A DNA stretch of 10,412 nt from Proteobacteria bacterium UBA3588 (GTDB lineage: Bacteria; Pseudomonadota; Gammaproteobacteria; Thiohalomonadales; Thiohalomonadaceae), in contig DFMR01000176.1 of the NCBI GenBank assembly GCA_002376325.1, positions 620-11,031 on the forward strand, written 5' to 3'. Of this stretch, positions 1 to 7,272 are shown piece after piece. Below the pieces are notes generated by a model. It saw nothing but the letters and a program-made list of their open reading frames with translations, was not told where the DNA came from and did not search any database. Positions within the stretch are counted from its first letter, which is position 1; every line of letters begins with the position of its first letter. The position numbers and the translations under genes are program-made.

Positions 1-1341
1 ATCGATAGGTTCCCCCACTATCGCCTGTTGGCGGATATCGCTGAATGCATCGATGACGCACCACGTAAATCGCTGTATATGAACTCGCAGTATCTGGTCG
101 ACCTGCTGATGTGGTATCACTTGGCATGGCTCGGCGAAACGGTGCGGCGCAATGACAGCCGCGTACGCGATTTGATGGACAAGGGTAGCGGCTTTCTGCA
201 ACATGATCGGCATGTGCTGCTGGAGATCATCAGCGAGTTGCTGGATGGTGTGTTGGGCCGATATCGTGCATTGGCGCAAAGCGGGCGTATCGAGTTGTCG
301 GTCTCGCCGTACGCTCATCCCATCGTACCGTTGCTGATTGATCTCGACTCCGCCCGTGAAGCGATACCCGATGCGCCAATGCCCCATCTGAGCGGTTACC
401 CCGACGGAGAGGAGCGGGCGCGCTGGCATATCCGCGAAGGCATTCGCGTATTCGAGCAGCATTTCGGTATGAAACCGCGCGGCTGTTGGCCGTCGGAAGG
501 CGGCGTCAGCACGCCGGCTGTCAAGCTGTTCGCCGAAGAGGGCTTTTCCTGGGTGGCGAGCGGCGAAGGGGTGTTGCGCAACAGCATGCGCCATTGCGGC
601 ATCGAGAACGGCGGTTGTATTCACCGCCCGTACCGCGTCGACGACGCGGATACCCACTGCTTCTTTCGCGACGATGGCTTGTCCGATCTGATCGGTTTCA
701 CCTACGCCAACTGGCATGGCGACGATGCGGTGAACAACTTGATTCACCATCTGGAAAACATCGCCGACGCCTGCGCGGACGAACCCGACAGAGTGGTATC
801 CATTATTCTCGACGGCGAAAACGCCTGGGAATACTATCCGGAAAACGGCTACTATTTCTTGACGGCGTTATATCGCCGATTGGCGCAGCATCCAGCCATT
901 GAGCTCACCACTTTCAGCGATTGCGTCGACGCCGGCCTGAAGCCGGCGCCGCTCAAGGAACTGGTTGCCGGCAGCTGGGTATACGGCACCTTTTCCACCT
1001 GGATCGGCGATGAGGACAAGAATCGCGCCTGGGATATGCTGGGCGACGCCAAACATGCCTTTGATGCCGCAGTGGCCGCCGGCCGCTTGAGCGGCGCGCA
1101 GCTGCACGATGCGCAAAGGCAGTTGGGAGTATGCGAAGGATCGGATTGGTTTTGGTGGTTCGGCGACTACAATCCTTCCGATTCCGTGCGGGACTTTGAC
1201 CGCCTCTATCGTTTGCAGCTGGCCCGCCTGTATCAAATGATCGGCGCAGAGCCGCCGGAACTGCTGACGCATGTAATATTCCACGGCGGAGGTGCACCGC
1301 AAGTGGGCGGCGTCATGCGTCGCGGTAAAGAAGCCCATTAA
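1..1341 (+). CDS. Glycoside hydrolase family 57 (alpha-amylase-like), 5'-truncated
   Basis: This is the C-terminal 446 codons of a GH57 enzyme. The frame is open to base 1, so the true start and the N-terminal HQP motif lie off the left edge. Family members cleave or transfer alpha-1,4 (or alpha-1,6) glucan bonds with retention, usually on glycogen or maltodextrin in the cytoplasm. Visible family marks are a G-R-I-E segment followed by Y-A-H-P, the WPSE motif at 487-498 with the likely nucleophile Glu at 496-498, and LDGENAWEYY with the likely acid/base Asp at 811-813. Further on are GTFSTWIGDEDKNRAW (from 985) and DWFWWFGDYN (from 1144), typical of the amylase-like GH57 group. The stop is 12 bp before malQ, so the two are probably one operon. 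Family assignment is strong. The exact specificity (amylase, amylopullulanase or glucanotransferase) cannot be read from this fragment. Confidence 0.88.
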   Translation: MDRFPHYRLLADIAECIDDAPRKSLYMNSQYLVDLLMWYHLAWLGETVRRNDSRVRDLMDKGSGFLQHDRHVLLEIISELLDGVLGRYRALAQSGRIELSVSPYAHPIVPLLIDLDSAREAIPDAPMPHLSGYPDGEERARWHIREGIRVFEQHFGMKPRGCWPSEGGVSTPAVKLFAEEGFSWVASGEGVLRNSMRHCGIENGGCIHRPYRVDDADTHCFFRDDGLSDLIGFTYANWHGDDAVNNLIHHLENIADACADEPDRVVSIILDGENAWEYYPENGYYFLTALYRRLAQHPAIELTTFSDCVDAGLKPAPLKELVAGSWVYGTFSTWIGDEDKNRAWDMLGDAKHAFDAAVAAGRLSGAQLHDAQRQLGVCEGSDWFWWFGDYNPSDSVRDFDRLYRLQLARLYQMIGAEPPELLTHVIFHGGGAPQVGGVMRRGKEAH

Positions 1342-1344
1342 AAA

Positions 1345-1349
1345 AGGGA
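1345..1349 (+). promoter_or_regulatory. Ribosome binding site of malQ
   Basis: A purine-rich AGGGA run lies 4 bp before the ATG at 1354. A second ATG at 1350-1352 is in another frame and sits directly against the run, so the 1354 ATG, which opens the GH77 frame, is the real start. Confidence 0.5.
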
Positions 1350-1353
1350 ATGA

Positions 1354-2829
1354 ATGGAACAAGTCAAAGCGCATACGCCGCTGCAACAACGCCAGGCGGG
1401 CATATTGCTGCATCCAACTTCGTTGCCGGGGCCATGGCATTGCGGCGATCTTGGCGCCGAAGCATATCACTTTGTCGATTTTCTGCAGGCGGCCGGTCAG
1501 CGGGTATGGCAAGTGTTGCCGTTGGGACCGACACAGGACGATCTTTCTCCGTATCAAAGTCCTTCTGCCTACGCCGGCAATCCCGAACTGATCAGTATCG
1601 AGGCGTTGTTGCAATCGGGCTGGCTCGATGTTGAGCCGGTGCCGGTTACGATGCCGCACGCGAAGCGCGAGTTGATCGCGCGGGCATGGCGGACCTTCGA
1701 CGCCCGCGCCGATACGGCCGGCCGTGATGAGTTGCAGCGCTTCATTGGACACACGGCGTACTGGCTGGAAGACTATGCGCTGTTTCGCGTCATCAAAAAT
1801 GTCCAGCAGGGGAAGCCGTGGAACGAATGGCCGGTGCAGCTGCGTGATCACGATGCCGCGGCATTGCAACGGCTTGCGGACGACCATGCGGACGAACTCG
1901 CCGTGGTGCGTTTCGAGCAGTTCCTGTTTTTCCGCCAGTGGTTTGCATTGAAGCATTATGCAAACGAACACGGTGTGGCGATCTTCGGCGACATGCCCAT
2001 CTTTGTCGCCCACGACAGCGCCGACGTTTGGTCGCAACGCAACTGTTTTGATCTCGACGAATGCGGCCGGCCGCTGGTGGTCGCCGGCGTGCCGCCGGAC
2101 TATTTCTCCGCCACCGGTCAACGTTGGGGCAATCCGCAATACGACTGGGAATGGATGGAGGCCGACGGTTTTCGCTGGTGGTTGCAGCGGTTCGAAGGAC
2201 AGTTGTGGATGTTCGATCTGCTGCGCATCGATCATTTTCGCGGGTTCGAGGCCTATTGGGAAATTCCTGCGCATGAGGAGACTGCAATGAACGGGCGCTG
2301 GGTCAAGGCGCCCGGCGATGCGTTGTTTGCGGTATTGCAGCGGCGTATCGATCCGTTGCCGGTGGTTGCCGAAGATCTCGGAATCATTACTGCGGAAGTG
2401 AATGCGTTACGCCGGAAATATGCGTTGCCCGGCATGAAGATTCTGCAGTTTGCCTTCGATGGCGGTGCCGCCAATCCCTATCTGCCCCACAACCACCGCC
2501 GCAACAGCGTTGTCTATACGGGCACCCATGACAACGATACCACCGTCGGCTGGTACGATTCGCTGACCGCAGAGCTGCAACTGCAGGTGGCTGAGTATTT
2601 CGGCAAACCGGGCGAGGCGATGCCTTGGCCGCTGCTGCGGGCGGCCTACGCGTCGGTAGCGAAATTGGCGATGGCGCCGTTGCAGGATGTGTTGGGGCTG
2701 GACGGTACACACCGCATGAACACTCCGGGCACCAGTACAGACAACTGGCGCTGGCGTTTCAGTTGGGAGATGGTTCCTGCGGATTTGGCGCCGCGTTTGC
2801 GACGGCTAACGACGCTATACGGACGTTAG
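1354..2829 (+). CDS. malQ: 4-alpha-glucanotransferase (amylomaltase), GH77
   Basis: 491-residue MalQ. It transfers maltodextrin segments between 4-alpha-glucans and releases glucose, recycling short oligosaccharides from glycogen breakdown into chains that a phosphorylase can use; it acts in the cytoplasm. The GH77 signature is complete. The N-terminal AGILLHPTSLPG is at residues 15-26, the donor-site region SPYQSPSAYAGNPELI at 65-80, and FGDMPIF at 211-217. The nucleophile is Asp293 in RIDHFRG, the acid/base Glu340 in VVAEDLG, and the transition-state stabiliser Asp393 in GTHDND. The length fits the short (about 500-residue) bacterial/plant D-enzyme type and lacks the N-terminal extension of the roughly 690-residue enterobacterial MalQ. 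It follows the GH57 gene by 12 bp and is probably cotranscribed with it. Confidence 0.96.
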   Translation: MEQVKAHTPLQQRQAGILLHPTSLPGPWHCGDLGAEAYHFVDFLQAAGQRVWQVLPLGPTQDDLSPYQSPSAYAGNPELISIEALLQSGWLDVEPVPVTMPHAKRELIARAWRTFDARADTAGRDELQRFIGHTAYWLEDYALFRVIKNVQQGKPWNEWPVQLRDHDAAALQRLADDHADELAVVRFEQFLFFRQWFALKHYANEHGVAIFGDMPIFVAHDSADVWSQRNCFDLDECGRPLVVAGVPPDYFSATGQRWGNPQYDWEWMEADGFRWWLQRFEGQLWMFDLLRIDHFRGFEAYWEIPAHEETAMNGRWVKAPGDALFAVLQRRIDPLPVVAEDLGIITAEVNALRRKYALPGMKILQFAFDGGAANPYLPHNHRRNSVVYTGTHDNDTTVGWYDSLTAELQLQVAEYFGKPGEAMPWPLLRAAYASVAKLAMAPLQDVLGLDGTHRMNTPGTSTDNWRWRFSWEMVPADLAPRLRRLTTLYGR

Positions 2830-2839
2830 CGCTCCAAAT

Positions 2840-2861
2840 TGTGACTCCCATAGCAGTCACA
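2840..2861 (+). terminator. Hairpin after malQ (possible transcript end)
   Basis: A perfect 7-bp inverted repeat, TGTGACT / AGTCACA, with an 8-base loop starts 11 bp after the malQ stop. No T-run follows, so it is not a canonical intrinsic terminator. It could stabilise the 3' end or be a protein site. Confidence 0.3.
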
Positions 2862-2898
2862 CCCCCGCATAGCCGATAAGTTCCATAGTAGGTATTCA

Positions 2899-2920
2899 GG
2901 CGGCATGCGTGCCGCCCTTA
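2899..2920 (+). terminator. GC-rich hairpin before the membrane-protein gene
   Basis: GGCGGCA / TGCCGCC forms a perfect 7-bp GC-rich stem with a TGCG loop at 2899-2916, followed only by CTTATCC rather than a T-tract. It is the stronger of two tandem stems between malQ and the next gene and may attenuate or end the glucan operon transcript. Its 3' end is 25 bp before the next start codon, so an effect on the downstream mRNA leader is also possible. Confidence 0.35.
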
Positions 2921-2930
2921 TCCGTCGTTA

Positions 2931-2936
2931 GGGAGG
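2931..2936 (+). promoter_or_regulatory. Ribosome binding site deciding the start at 2942
   Basis: GGGAGG lies 5 bp before ATG 2942 and closely matches the anti-Shine-Dalgarno complement. An in-frame GTG at 2909 lies inside the GC-rich hairpin and has no such site, so 2942 is chosen as the start. Confidence 0.65.
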
Positions 2937-2941
2937 TGGCT

Positions 2942-4402
2942 ATGTCGTTTCATGACGTTTTGTTCGTGGTGCCGTCCTCACCACTGTTTTCCGTGGTTAT
3001 CTGGTTGGTGTTGCTTGTTGCCGCGCTTTACCTGGCGCGACCGGCGGCACACCGTGCCATCCGGGCCTTATCGCTGGTGTTGCACTCCGCCTGTCGCCTG
3101 GCGGCGCACTCGGCGATGCAGGCGGAACAGAAGCTGCGGCAGCGAAACAGCGAGGTACTGCTGGCGGCGGGCCGCGAGGCGGCGGAGCGTGTGGTGGAAC
3201 GCGAGTTCGAGCGCATCGACGCGGCGGTGCGCCGTGACCTTGCGGAATACCCGGCGTTGCAGCGCGAACTGAGCGAGGCGGTGAATCGCATCGAGCAGGA
3301 CTACCAGGACAGCAGCGAGGTGCCGCCGGAACCGCCGGCGTGGGCCAAGGTGGTGGAATCGGTGGCCAAGATTGCGCCGAAAGAGCCGATCATCGTCGAG
3401 GTGTTGGAGGATATCCATCAGTCGATGGTGCGTGGCCAGCGTGATGCCGTTGCGCAATATCGTGTCGACAATAATAAGCGCCACCGTATCCTGCACAGCA
3501 TGATGCCGTTGTGGCGTAAGGTGGCGCGCGTGGTGGGCGACATGGATGGTCGCGTGACGCGGCTGCTGGAGCGCTCCACCAGCATCGACCGCCATATGGA
3601 ACATTACGAAGAGGTCGTACGCGGCAGCAACCGTGCCGAACGCATGCTGTCGTCGTCGTCGTTGACGCAGTTCTTCATCGCCGGTTTCGTCCTTGCCATC
3701 GCCGTCGGCGGCGCTGCCATCAACTTCCATCTCATCGCACGGCCGATGCAGGAGATGGTGGGGGGCAGCAGCTATATCATGGGTTACAAGGTGGCCAATA
3801 TCGCGGCATTGGTGATCATTCTGGTGGAGGCCACCCTCGGTCTGTTCCTGATGGAGTCGCTGCGCATCACCCGCCTGTTTCCGGTGATAGGTGCGCTGGA
3901 CGATCGGATGCGGGTGAAGATGATCTGGGCGACGTTCGTGATGCTGCTGTTGTTGGCCAGCATCGAGGCCGGTCTCGCATTCATGCGTGAGAAGCTGTCG
4001 CAGGATGACGCCGCTCTGTTGGCCTCGCTGATGAGCAACCACGCGACGGTTACGTCTGCAGCCACGGCCAGCGTCGTCGCCAGCAGTCAATGGATCACTA
4101 CGGCGGCACAGATGGGGATGGGCTTCATCTTGCCGTTTGTGCTCACTTTCGTTGCCATCCCACTGGAATCATTCGTGCATTCTTCCCGTACCGTACTCGG
4201 TCTGCTCGGCCAGGCAGTGCTGCGCACCCTGGCATTTCTGATGCGGTTGCTCGGCAATATCTCCCGCTACGGTGGCGCCATGCTGATTCGTCTTTACGAT
4301 CTCTTGATCTTTCTGCCGTTGTGGGTCGAAGAGCGGATGAAAATGCGCAAGGATAACGCTCTGCCCGTTGCGTCGGATGCGGCGACGGAGGGGCGGTCAT
4401 GA
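2942..4402 (+). CDS. Polytopic membrane protein with long coiled-coil-like domain, unknown function
   Basis: 486 residues from the ATG supported by GGGAGG. I do not recognise the family. A membrane segment at about residues 14-33 is followed by about 200 soluble residues. Residues 55-120 are rich in Ala, Glu and Arg and look coiled-coil, then comes a short Pro-rich stretch (128-133), then more charged helix to about 238. Four further hydrophobic segments follow at about 242-262, 283-303, 326-346 and 391-411, with amphipathic or membrane-associated stretches near 417-438 and 447-462, and a charged tail. No catalytic or nucleotide-binding motif is visible. The stop overlaps the next gene's start as ATGA, so it is translationally coupled to a VWA lipoprotein. 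A shared envelope role, such as scaffold or channel with a lipoprotein partner, is inference. Existence of the gene is near certain. Confidence 0.85.
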   Translation: MSFHDVLFVVPSSPLFSVVIWLVLLVAALYLARPAAHRAIRALSLVLHSACRLAAHSAMQAEQKLRQRNSEVLLAAGREAAERVVEREFERIDAAVRRDLAEYPALQRELSEAVNRIEQDYQDSSEVPPEPPAWAKVVESVAKIAPKEPIIVEVLEDIHQSMVRGQRDAVAQYRVDNNKRHRILHSMMPLWRKVARVVGDMDGRVTRLLERSTSIDRHMEHYEEVVRGSNRAERMLSSSSLTQFFIAGFVLAIAVGGAAINFHLIARPMQEMVGGSSYIMGYKVANIAALVIILVEATLGLFLMESLRITRLFPVIGALDDRMRVKMIWATFVMLLLLASIEAGLAFMREKLSQDDAALLASLMSNHATVTSAATASVVASSQWITTAAQMGMGFILPFVLTFVAIPLESFVHSSRTVLGLLGQAVLRTLAFLMRLLGNISRYGGAMLIRLYDLLIFLPLWVEERMKMRKDNALPVASDAATEGRS

Positions 4403-5052
4403 AACGCCGGCTCTGGCTTTGGCTGCCGTTGCTGACCCTGCTGTTGACCGGTTGCGGCGACAATGTGTCTCATACCCGCGGCGTCTATCTGCTGCTCGAT
4501 ACTTCCGGCACCTACACCCAGGAGCTGGACAAGGCGCAGCACATCATCAATTTCGTGCTGGCGAAGCTCAATCCAGGCGATTCGTTCGCGGTGGCGCGGA
4601 TCAACACCGCCAGTTTCACCGAGAAGGATATCGTGGCAGCCATCACCTTCGACGGGCAGCCGAGCAAGGCCAACCTGCAAAAACGCATGTTCCGCGACAA
4701 GATCGACCGCTTCGTCAAGGGGGTCAAACCGAGTGGCTACACCGATATCACCGGCGGTCTCCTGCAGGCGATCGAATTCCTCAACGAGCAGGGTGCGGGC
4801 CGCAAGACCATCCTGATTTTTTCCGATCTGCAGGAAGACCTGGCAAAGGGCTACATCCGCAAGCGGATACCGCTGAAGCTGAAAGGCTTCGACGTGGTGG
4901 CGCTCAATGTCACCAAGCTGCACAGCGATAACGTGGACCCACTCAAATATATGGGCCGCCTGGCCTACTGGAAGAAGCGGGTCGAGGCGGGCGGCGGTCA
5001 CTGGCGCGTGGTCAACGACCTGGAACGGCTCGACACCCTGTTGCAGAATTGA
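4399..5052 (+). CDS. VWA-domain lipoprotein
   Basis: 217 residues. A short basic N-terminus, a Leu-rich stretch and the lipobox LLTGC put the lipidated Cys at residue 19. Position +2 is Gly rather than Asp, so by the E. coli sorting rule an outer-membrane, periplasm-facing location is likely. The rest is a single von Willebrand A domain: VYLLLDTSGT gives a MIDAS DxSxT (Asp34, Ser36, Thr38), GYTDIT supplies the Thr/Asp region at 113-118, and ILIFSDLQED carries Asp143. Such domains bind a divalent metal and mediate protein contacts. The start overlaps the preceding membrane-protein stop by 4 bp (ATGA), so the two are made together and probably interact. The fold and lipidation call is strong; the partner and process are unknown. 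Confidence 0.87.
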   Translation: MKRRLWLWLPLLTLLLTGCGDNVSHTRGVYLLLDTSGTYTQELDKAQHIINFVLAKLNPGDSFAVARINTASFTEKDIVAAITFDGQPSKANLQKRMFRDKIDRFVKGVKPSGYTDITGGLLQAIEFLNEQGAGRKTILIFSDLQEDLAKGYIRKRIPLKLKGFDVVALNVTKLHSDNVDPLKYMGRLAYWKKRVEAGGGHWRVVNDLERLDTLLQN

Positions 5053-5094
5053 ACGGCGATGAGGACGGGGAGTGGCGCTTCCCGCCCGCCTTGG

Positions 5095-5103
5095 TGTTAT
5101 AGT
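5095..5103 (+). promoter_or_regulatory. Possible extended -10 promoter for the two-component operon
   Basis: TGTTATAGT matches an extended -10 (TG, one base, then TATAGT, 5 of 6 to TATAAT). No good -35 is seen 15-18 bp upstream, which is tolerated in extended -10 promoters. Transcription would start near 5110 and give a leader of about 25 bases. A GAGAG ribosome site at 5123-5127 lies 6 bp before ATG 5134. The call rests on pattern only. Confidence 0.4.
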
Positions 5104-5133
5104 ATGGCGTGCTCAACCTGCTGAGAGATCGCC

Positions 5134-5814
5134 ATGTACATCTTGGTCATCGAGGATAATCCCGATTTAGTCGCCAATCTCTACGACTATCTGGAACGAC
5201 ACGGACACACCATCGACGTCGCCTACGACGGTAGCAGCGGGCTGCGCTTTGCGCAGGAGCGGCGTTACGATGTCATGGTCTTGGACCTGATGTTGCCGGG
5301 AATGGACGGGCTCGATGTCTGCCGCCACCTGCGCGAAGCGGGACGCGACACACCGGTGCTGATGCTGACGGCGCGCGATACCTTGAAATCGAAACTCGAC
5401 GGTTTTGCCGTGGGGGCCGACGACTATCTAATCAAGCCGTTTGCGCTGCAAGAGCTGGAGGCCCGCCTGACTGCCCTGGTGCGCCGCGCTCGCGGCGAGA
5501 CGGTGGAGCGGCCTTTGCAAGTGGCGGATCTCAAGTTCGATCCGGCGCTGATGCGCATTGAGCGCGGTGGCCGCGTCATCGAGTTGCCGCCGATCCCTCT
5601 GACCATCCTGCGTATGCTGATGCGGCAGTCGCCGCGGGTGGTGCGGCGGCGCGAGATAGAGCAGGAAGTGTGGGGCGATTCGCCGCCCGACAGCGACGCA
5701 TTGCGCGCCCACATGCACCTGCTGCGCAACGCCATCGACAAGCCGTTTGAAAAGCCGCTGTTGCGCACCGTGCGCGGCACCGGTTATCAAATAGCCGATC
5801 CGGATGAGGTTTAA
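5134..5814 (+). CDS. OmpR/PhoB-family response regulator
   Basis: 226 residues: a receiver domain (about 1-115) followed by a winged-helix DNA-binding domain (about 128-222). The acidic pair Glu7/Asp8, phospho-acceptor Asp51 in VLDLMLPGMDG, switch Thr79 in MLTAR and Lys101 in IKPF are all present, so it should be phosphorylated normally. The C-terminal half has the usual recognition-helix region (SDALRAHMHLLRNAID) and the wing LRTVRGTGYQI. It is a cytoplasmic transcription factor acting with the kinase encoded by the next gene, which it overlaps by 11 bp. The targets are not readable. Nearby candidates are its own operon and the membrane/VWA pair ending 81 bp upstream. The family call is secure; I do not assign a named ortholog. 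Confidence 0.95.
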   Translation: MYILVIEDNPDLVANLYDYLERHGHTIDVAYDGSSGLRFAQERRYDVMVLDLMLPGMDGLDVCRHLREAGRDTPVLMLTARDTLKSKLDGFAVGADDYLIKPFALQELEARLTALVRRARGETVERPLQVADLKFDPALMRIERGGRVIELPPIPLTILRMLMRQSPRVVRRREIEQEVWGDSPPDSDALRAHMHLLRNAIDKPFEKPLLRTVRGTGYQIADPDEV

Positions 5815-7120
5815 GCACGGTCTACGCTATCGCGTAGCGCTGTCATTCGCCCTGTTCGGCGGACTGGTCAGCGTGCTGCTTGCCATCGGCCTCTATATCG
5901 CCTCCCACGACCTGGAAGAGCGTCTCATCGATCAGACGCTCAATTCCGAGTTGCAGGATTATATCGCCCGTCACGAGCGTAACCCCACGTCGATTCCTCA
6001 GGCCACCGCCACCATTCGCAGCTATGTGCGTGGCCCCGGCGGCCTCGCGGCAAACCTGCCTCCGTCGCTGGCGTCGCTGCAACCCGGCACCCAGCATGTG
6101 GAGCTCAAAGGCACCCCCTATCGCGCCATCGTCGCCGATCGCGGCAACCTGCGTTATTACGTTCTGTTCAGCGAGGTGATGCTGCAGCGGCGCGAACGCA
6201 GCTTCATGGCGTTCCTCGCCACCGGCGTGGTGGTGATGTCGGTGTTGGCGGCGGCCGTCGGGCTGTGGCTGACCGGCCGGGTGATCGCCCCTGTGACGCA
6301 GCTCGCCGAGCGGGTTCGCGGCCTCAATCCGGAGCTGCGGACCGAGCCGCTGGTGAGCTTCTATCCGGACGATGAGGTGGGCGAGCTGGCGGCCAGCTTC
6401 GACCACTACCTGGAGCGGTTGCAGGATTTCATCGAGCGCGAACGCGCCTTCACCGGCGACGTCAGTCATGAGTTGCGCACCCCGCTGGCGATCATCGCCG
6501 GGGCGGCGGAGGTGCTGTTGGGCGATCCCAACCTGACCGATTCTGCGCGCGAGCGGATCAAGCGTATAGCGCGCGCCTCGAGCGAGATGACCGAACTGAC
6601 TTCGGCCCTGCTGGGACTGGCGCGCGAGACCGAAGGCGCGATGCCGCCCGGTGGCGCCTGTTCGGTGGAGGAGGTGCTGCGCGATGTGGTGGATAAGCTG
6701 TCGGTGTTGCTGCAGAAGAAGCCGGTGGCCGTCGAGCTTGATATCCGGGCGCGGCCGCAGTTGCAGGTGGAGAAGGCCATGTTGGCCATTGTGCTCGGCA
6801 ATATCGTGCGCAATGCCTTCTCTTTCACCGAGCGTGGAAGCATCCGCATCCAGTTGGCCGCCGACAGTGTCTGCGTCGAGGATACCGGCAGCGGAATCCG
6901 TCCGGAAGAGATCAAGCGCGTATTCCAGCGCTACTACCGCGGCAGCGGCAGCGCCGGGGCAGGCATCGGCCTGTCGTTGGTTAAGCGCATCTGCGACCGC
7001 TATCGGTGGAACGTGAGCCTGGCCAGTACCGAGGGTAGCGGCACCCTGATCCGACTCGACTTCACCCCGCTGGTATCGAGCCACAATCAGGATATCCTGC
7101 CTGTTTCGCTCGATGACTAG
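5804..7120 (+). CDS. Sensor histidine kinase, HAMP-HisKA-HATPase
   Basis: 438 residues in the inner membrane. TM1 at about 11-33 is followed by a periplasmic sensor segment of about 95 residues, TM2 at about 135-157, and a HAMP linker to about 210. The DHp domain has the phospho-acceptor His222 in SHELRTPL. The ATPase domain has the N-box around Asn337 (NIVRNA), the G1 box EDTGSGI (359-365) and the G2 box GAGIGL (385-390). All catalytic boxes are intact. The start lies inside the regulator's last codons (11-bp overlap), giving translational coupling and a cognate pair. The sensor segment includes LPPSL and a YYVLFSE strand before TM2. I have seen this style in other proteobacterial kinases, but its ligand is not apparent. 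The RBS is inside the regulator gene (GGATGAGG region) and weak. Confidence 0.95.
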   Translation: MRFKHGLRYRVALSFALFGGLVSVLLAIGLYIASHDLEERLIDQTLNSELQDYIARHERNPTSIPQATATIRSYVRGPGGLAANLPPSLASLQPGTQHVELKGTPYRAIVADRGNLRYYVLFSEVMLQRRERSFMAFLATGVVVMSVLAAAVGLWLTGRVIAPVTQLAERVRGLNPELRTEPLVSFYPDDEVGELAASFDHYLERLQDFIERERAFTGDVSHELRTPLAIIAGAAEVLLGDPNLTDSARERIKRIARASSEMTELTSALLGLARETEGAMPPGGACSVEEVLRDVVDKLSVLLQKKPVAVELDIRARPQLQVEKAMLAIVLGNIVRNAFSFTERGSIRIQLAADSVCVEDTGSGIRPEEIKRVFQRYYRGSGSAGAGIGLSLVKRICDRYRWNVSLASTEGSGTLIRLDFTPLVSSHNQDILPVSLDD

Positions 7121-7243
7121 AATTTATCTCAAAAATATAAAGGCGATGAATCGACCATGGGGACCACAGCTAACCGAGGTCCAATGTCCTGACTACCCCT
7201 TGTGCACCCGTGTTCCCCGTGGTTGATACTGTTGTTTTGAATG
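7121..7243. other. Convergent intergenic region with imperfect inverted repeats, no gene seen
   Basis: This is most of the space between the kinase stop and the glgP stop. CCATGGGGA (7155-7163) can pair with TCCCCGTGG (7214-7222) over 9 bp with one G-T wobble and a 50-base loop. An alternative inner stem pairs GGACC (7161-7165) with GGTCC (7178-7182). The first 30 bases are AT-rich, unlike the flanks. No credible coding frame or RNA gene is recognised. Confidence 0.45.
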
Positions 7244-7272
7244 TTGAGGTGGCTCGTAGTGCGAGACCTCAA
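7244..7272. terminator. Hairpin overlapping the glgP stop codon
   Basis: TTGAGGT (7244-7250) pairs with ACCTCAA (7266-7272). An inner CTCG / CGAG stem sits across a GG bulge, with a TAGTG loop. The glgP stop codon (7269-7271) is inside the right arm. No T-tract follows on either strand, so it is not a textbook intrinsic terminator. Its place between two convergent genes suits a bidirectional transcript end or 3' stabiliser. Confidence 0.35.

Noticed and set aside
868..2274. 468-codon open frame on the - strand across GH57 and malQ
   Set aside because: It spans two well-supported genes in antisense and has no recognisable domain; it is a shadow of codon bias.
2840..2861. CRP-like site (TGTGA...TCACA) after malQ
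   Set aside because: The half-sites match but are 12 bases apart instead of the 6 that CRP requires. It is better described as a simple 7-bp hairpin.
2909..2941. Upstream GTG start for the membrane protein
   Set aside because: It would begin inside a GC-rich hairpin with no ribosome site, whereas ATG 2942 has GGGAGG 5 bp upstream.
3068..4090. 340-codon - strand frame opposite the membrane-protein gene
   Set aside because: Its translation is His/Arg/Gln-rich, typical of an antisense shadow. The + strand frame has coherent membrane segments, a good ribosome site and a coupled downstream gene.
5843..7084. 413-codon - strand frame opposite the histidine kinase
   Set aside because: Its translation is rich in His, Arg and Gln with no motif, while the + strand kinase has all catalytic boxes.
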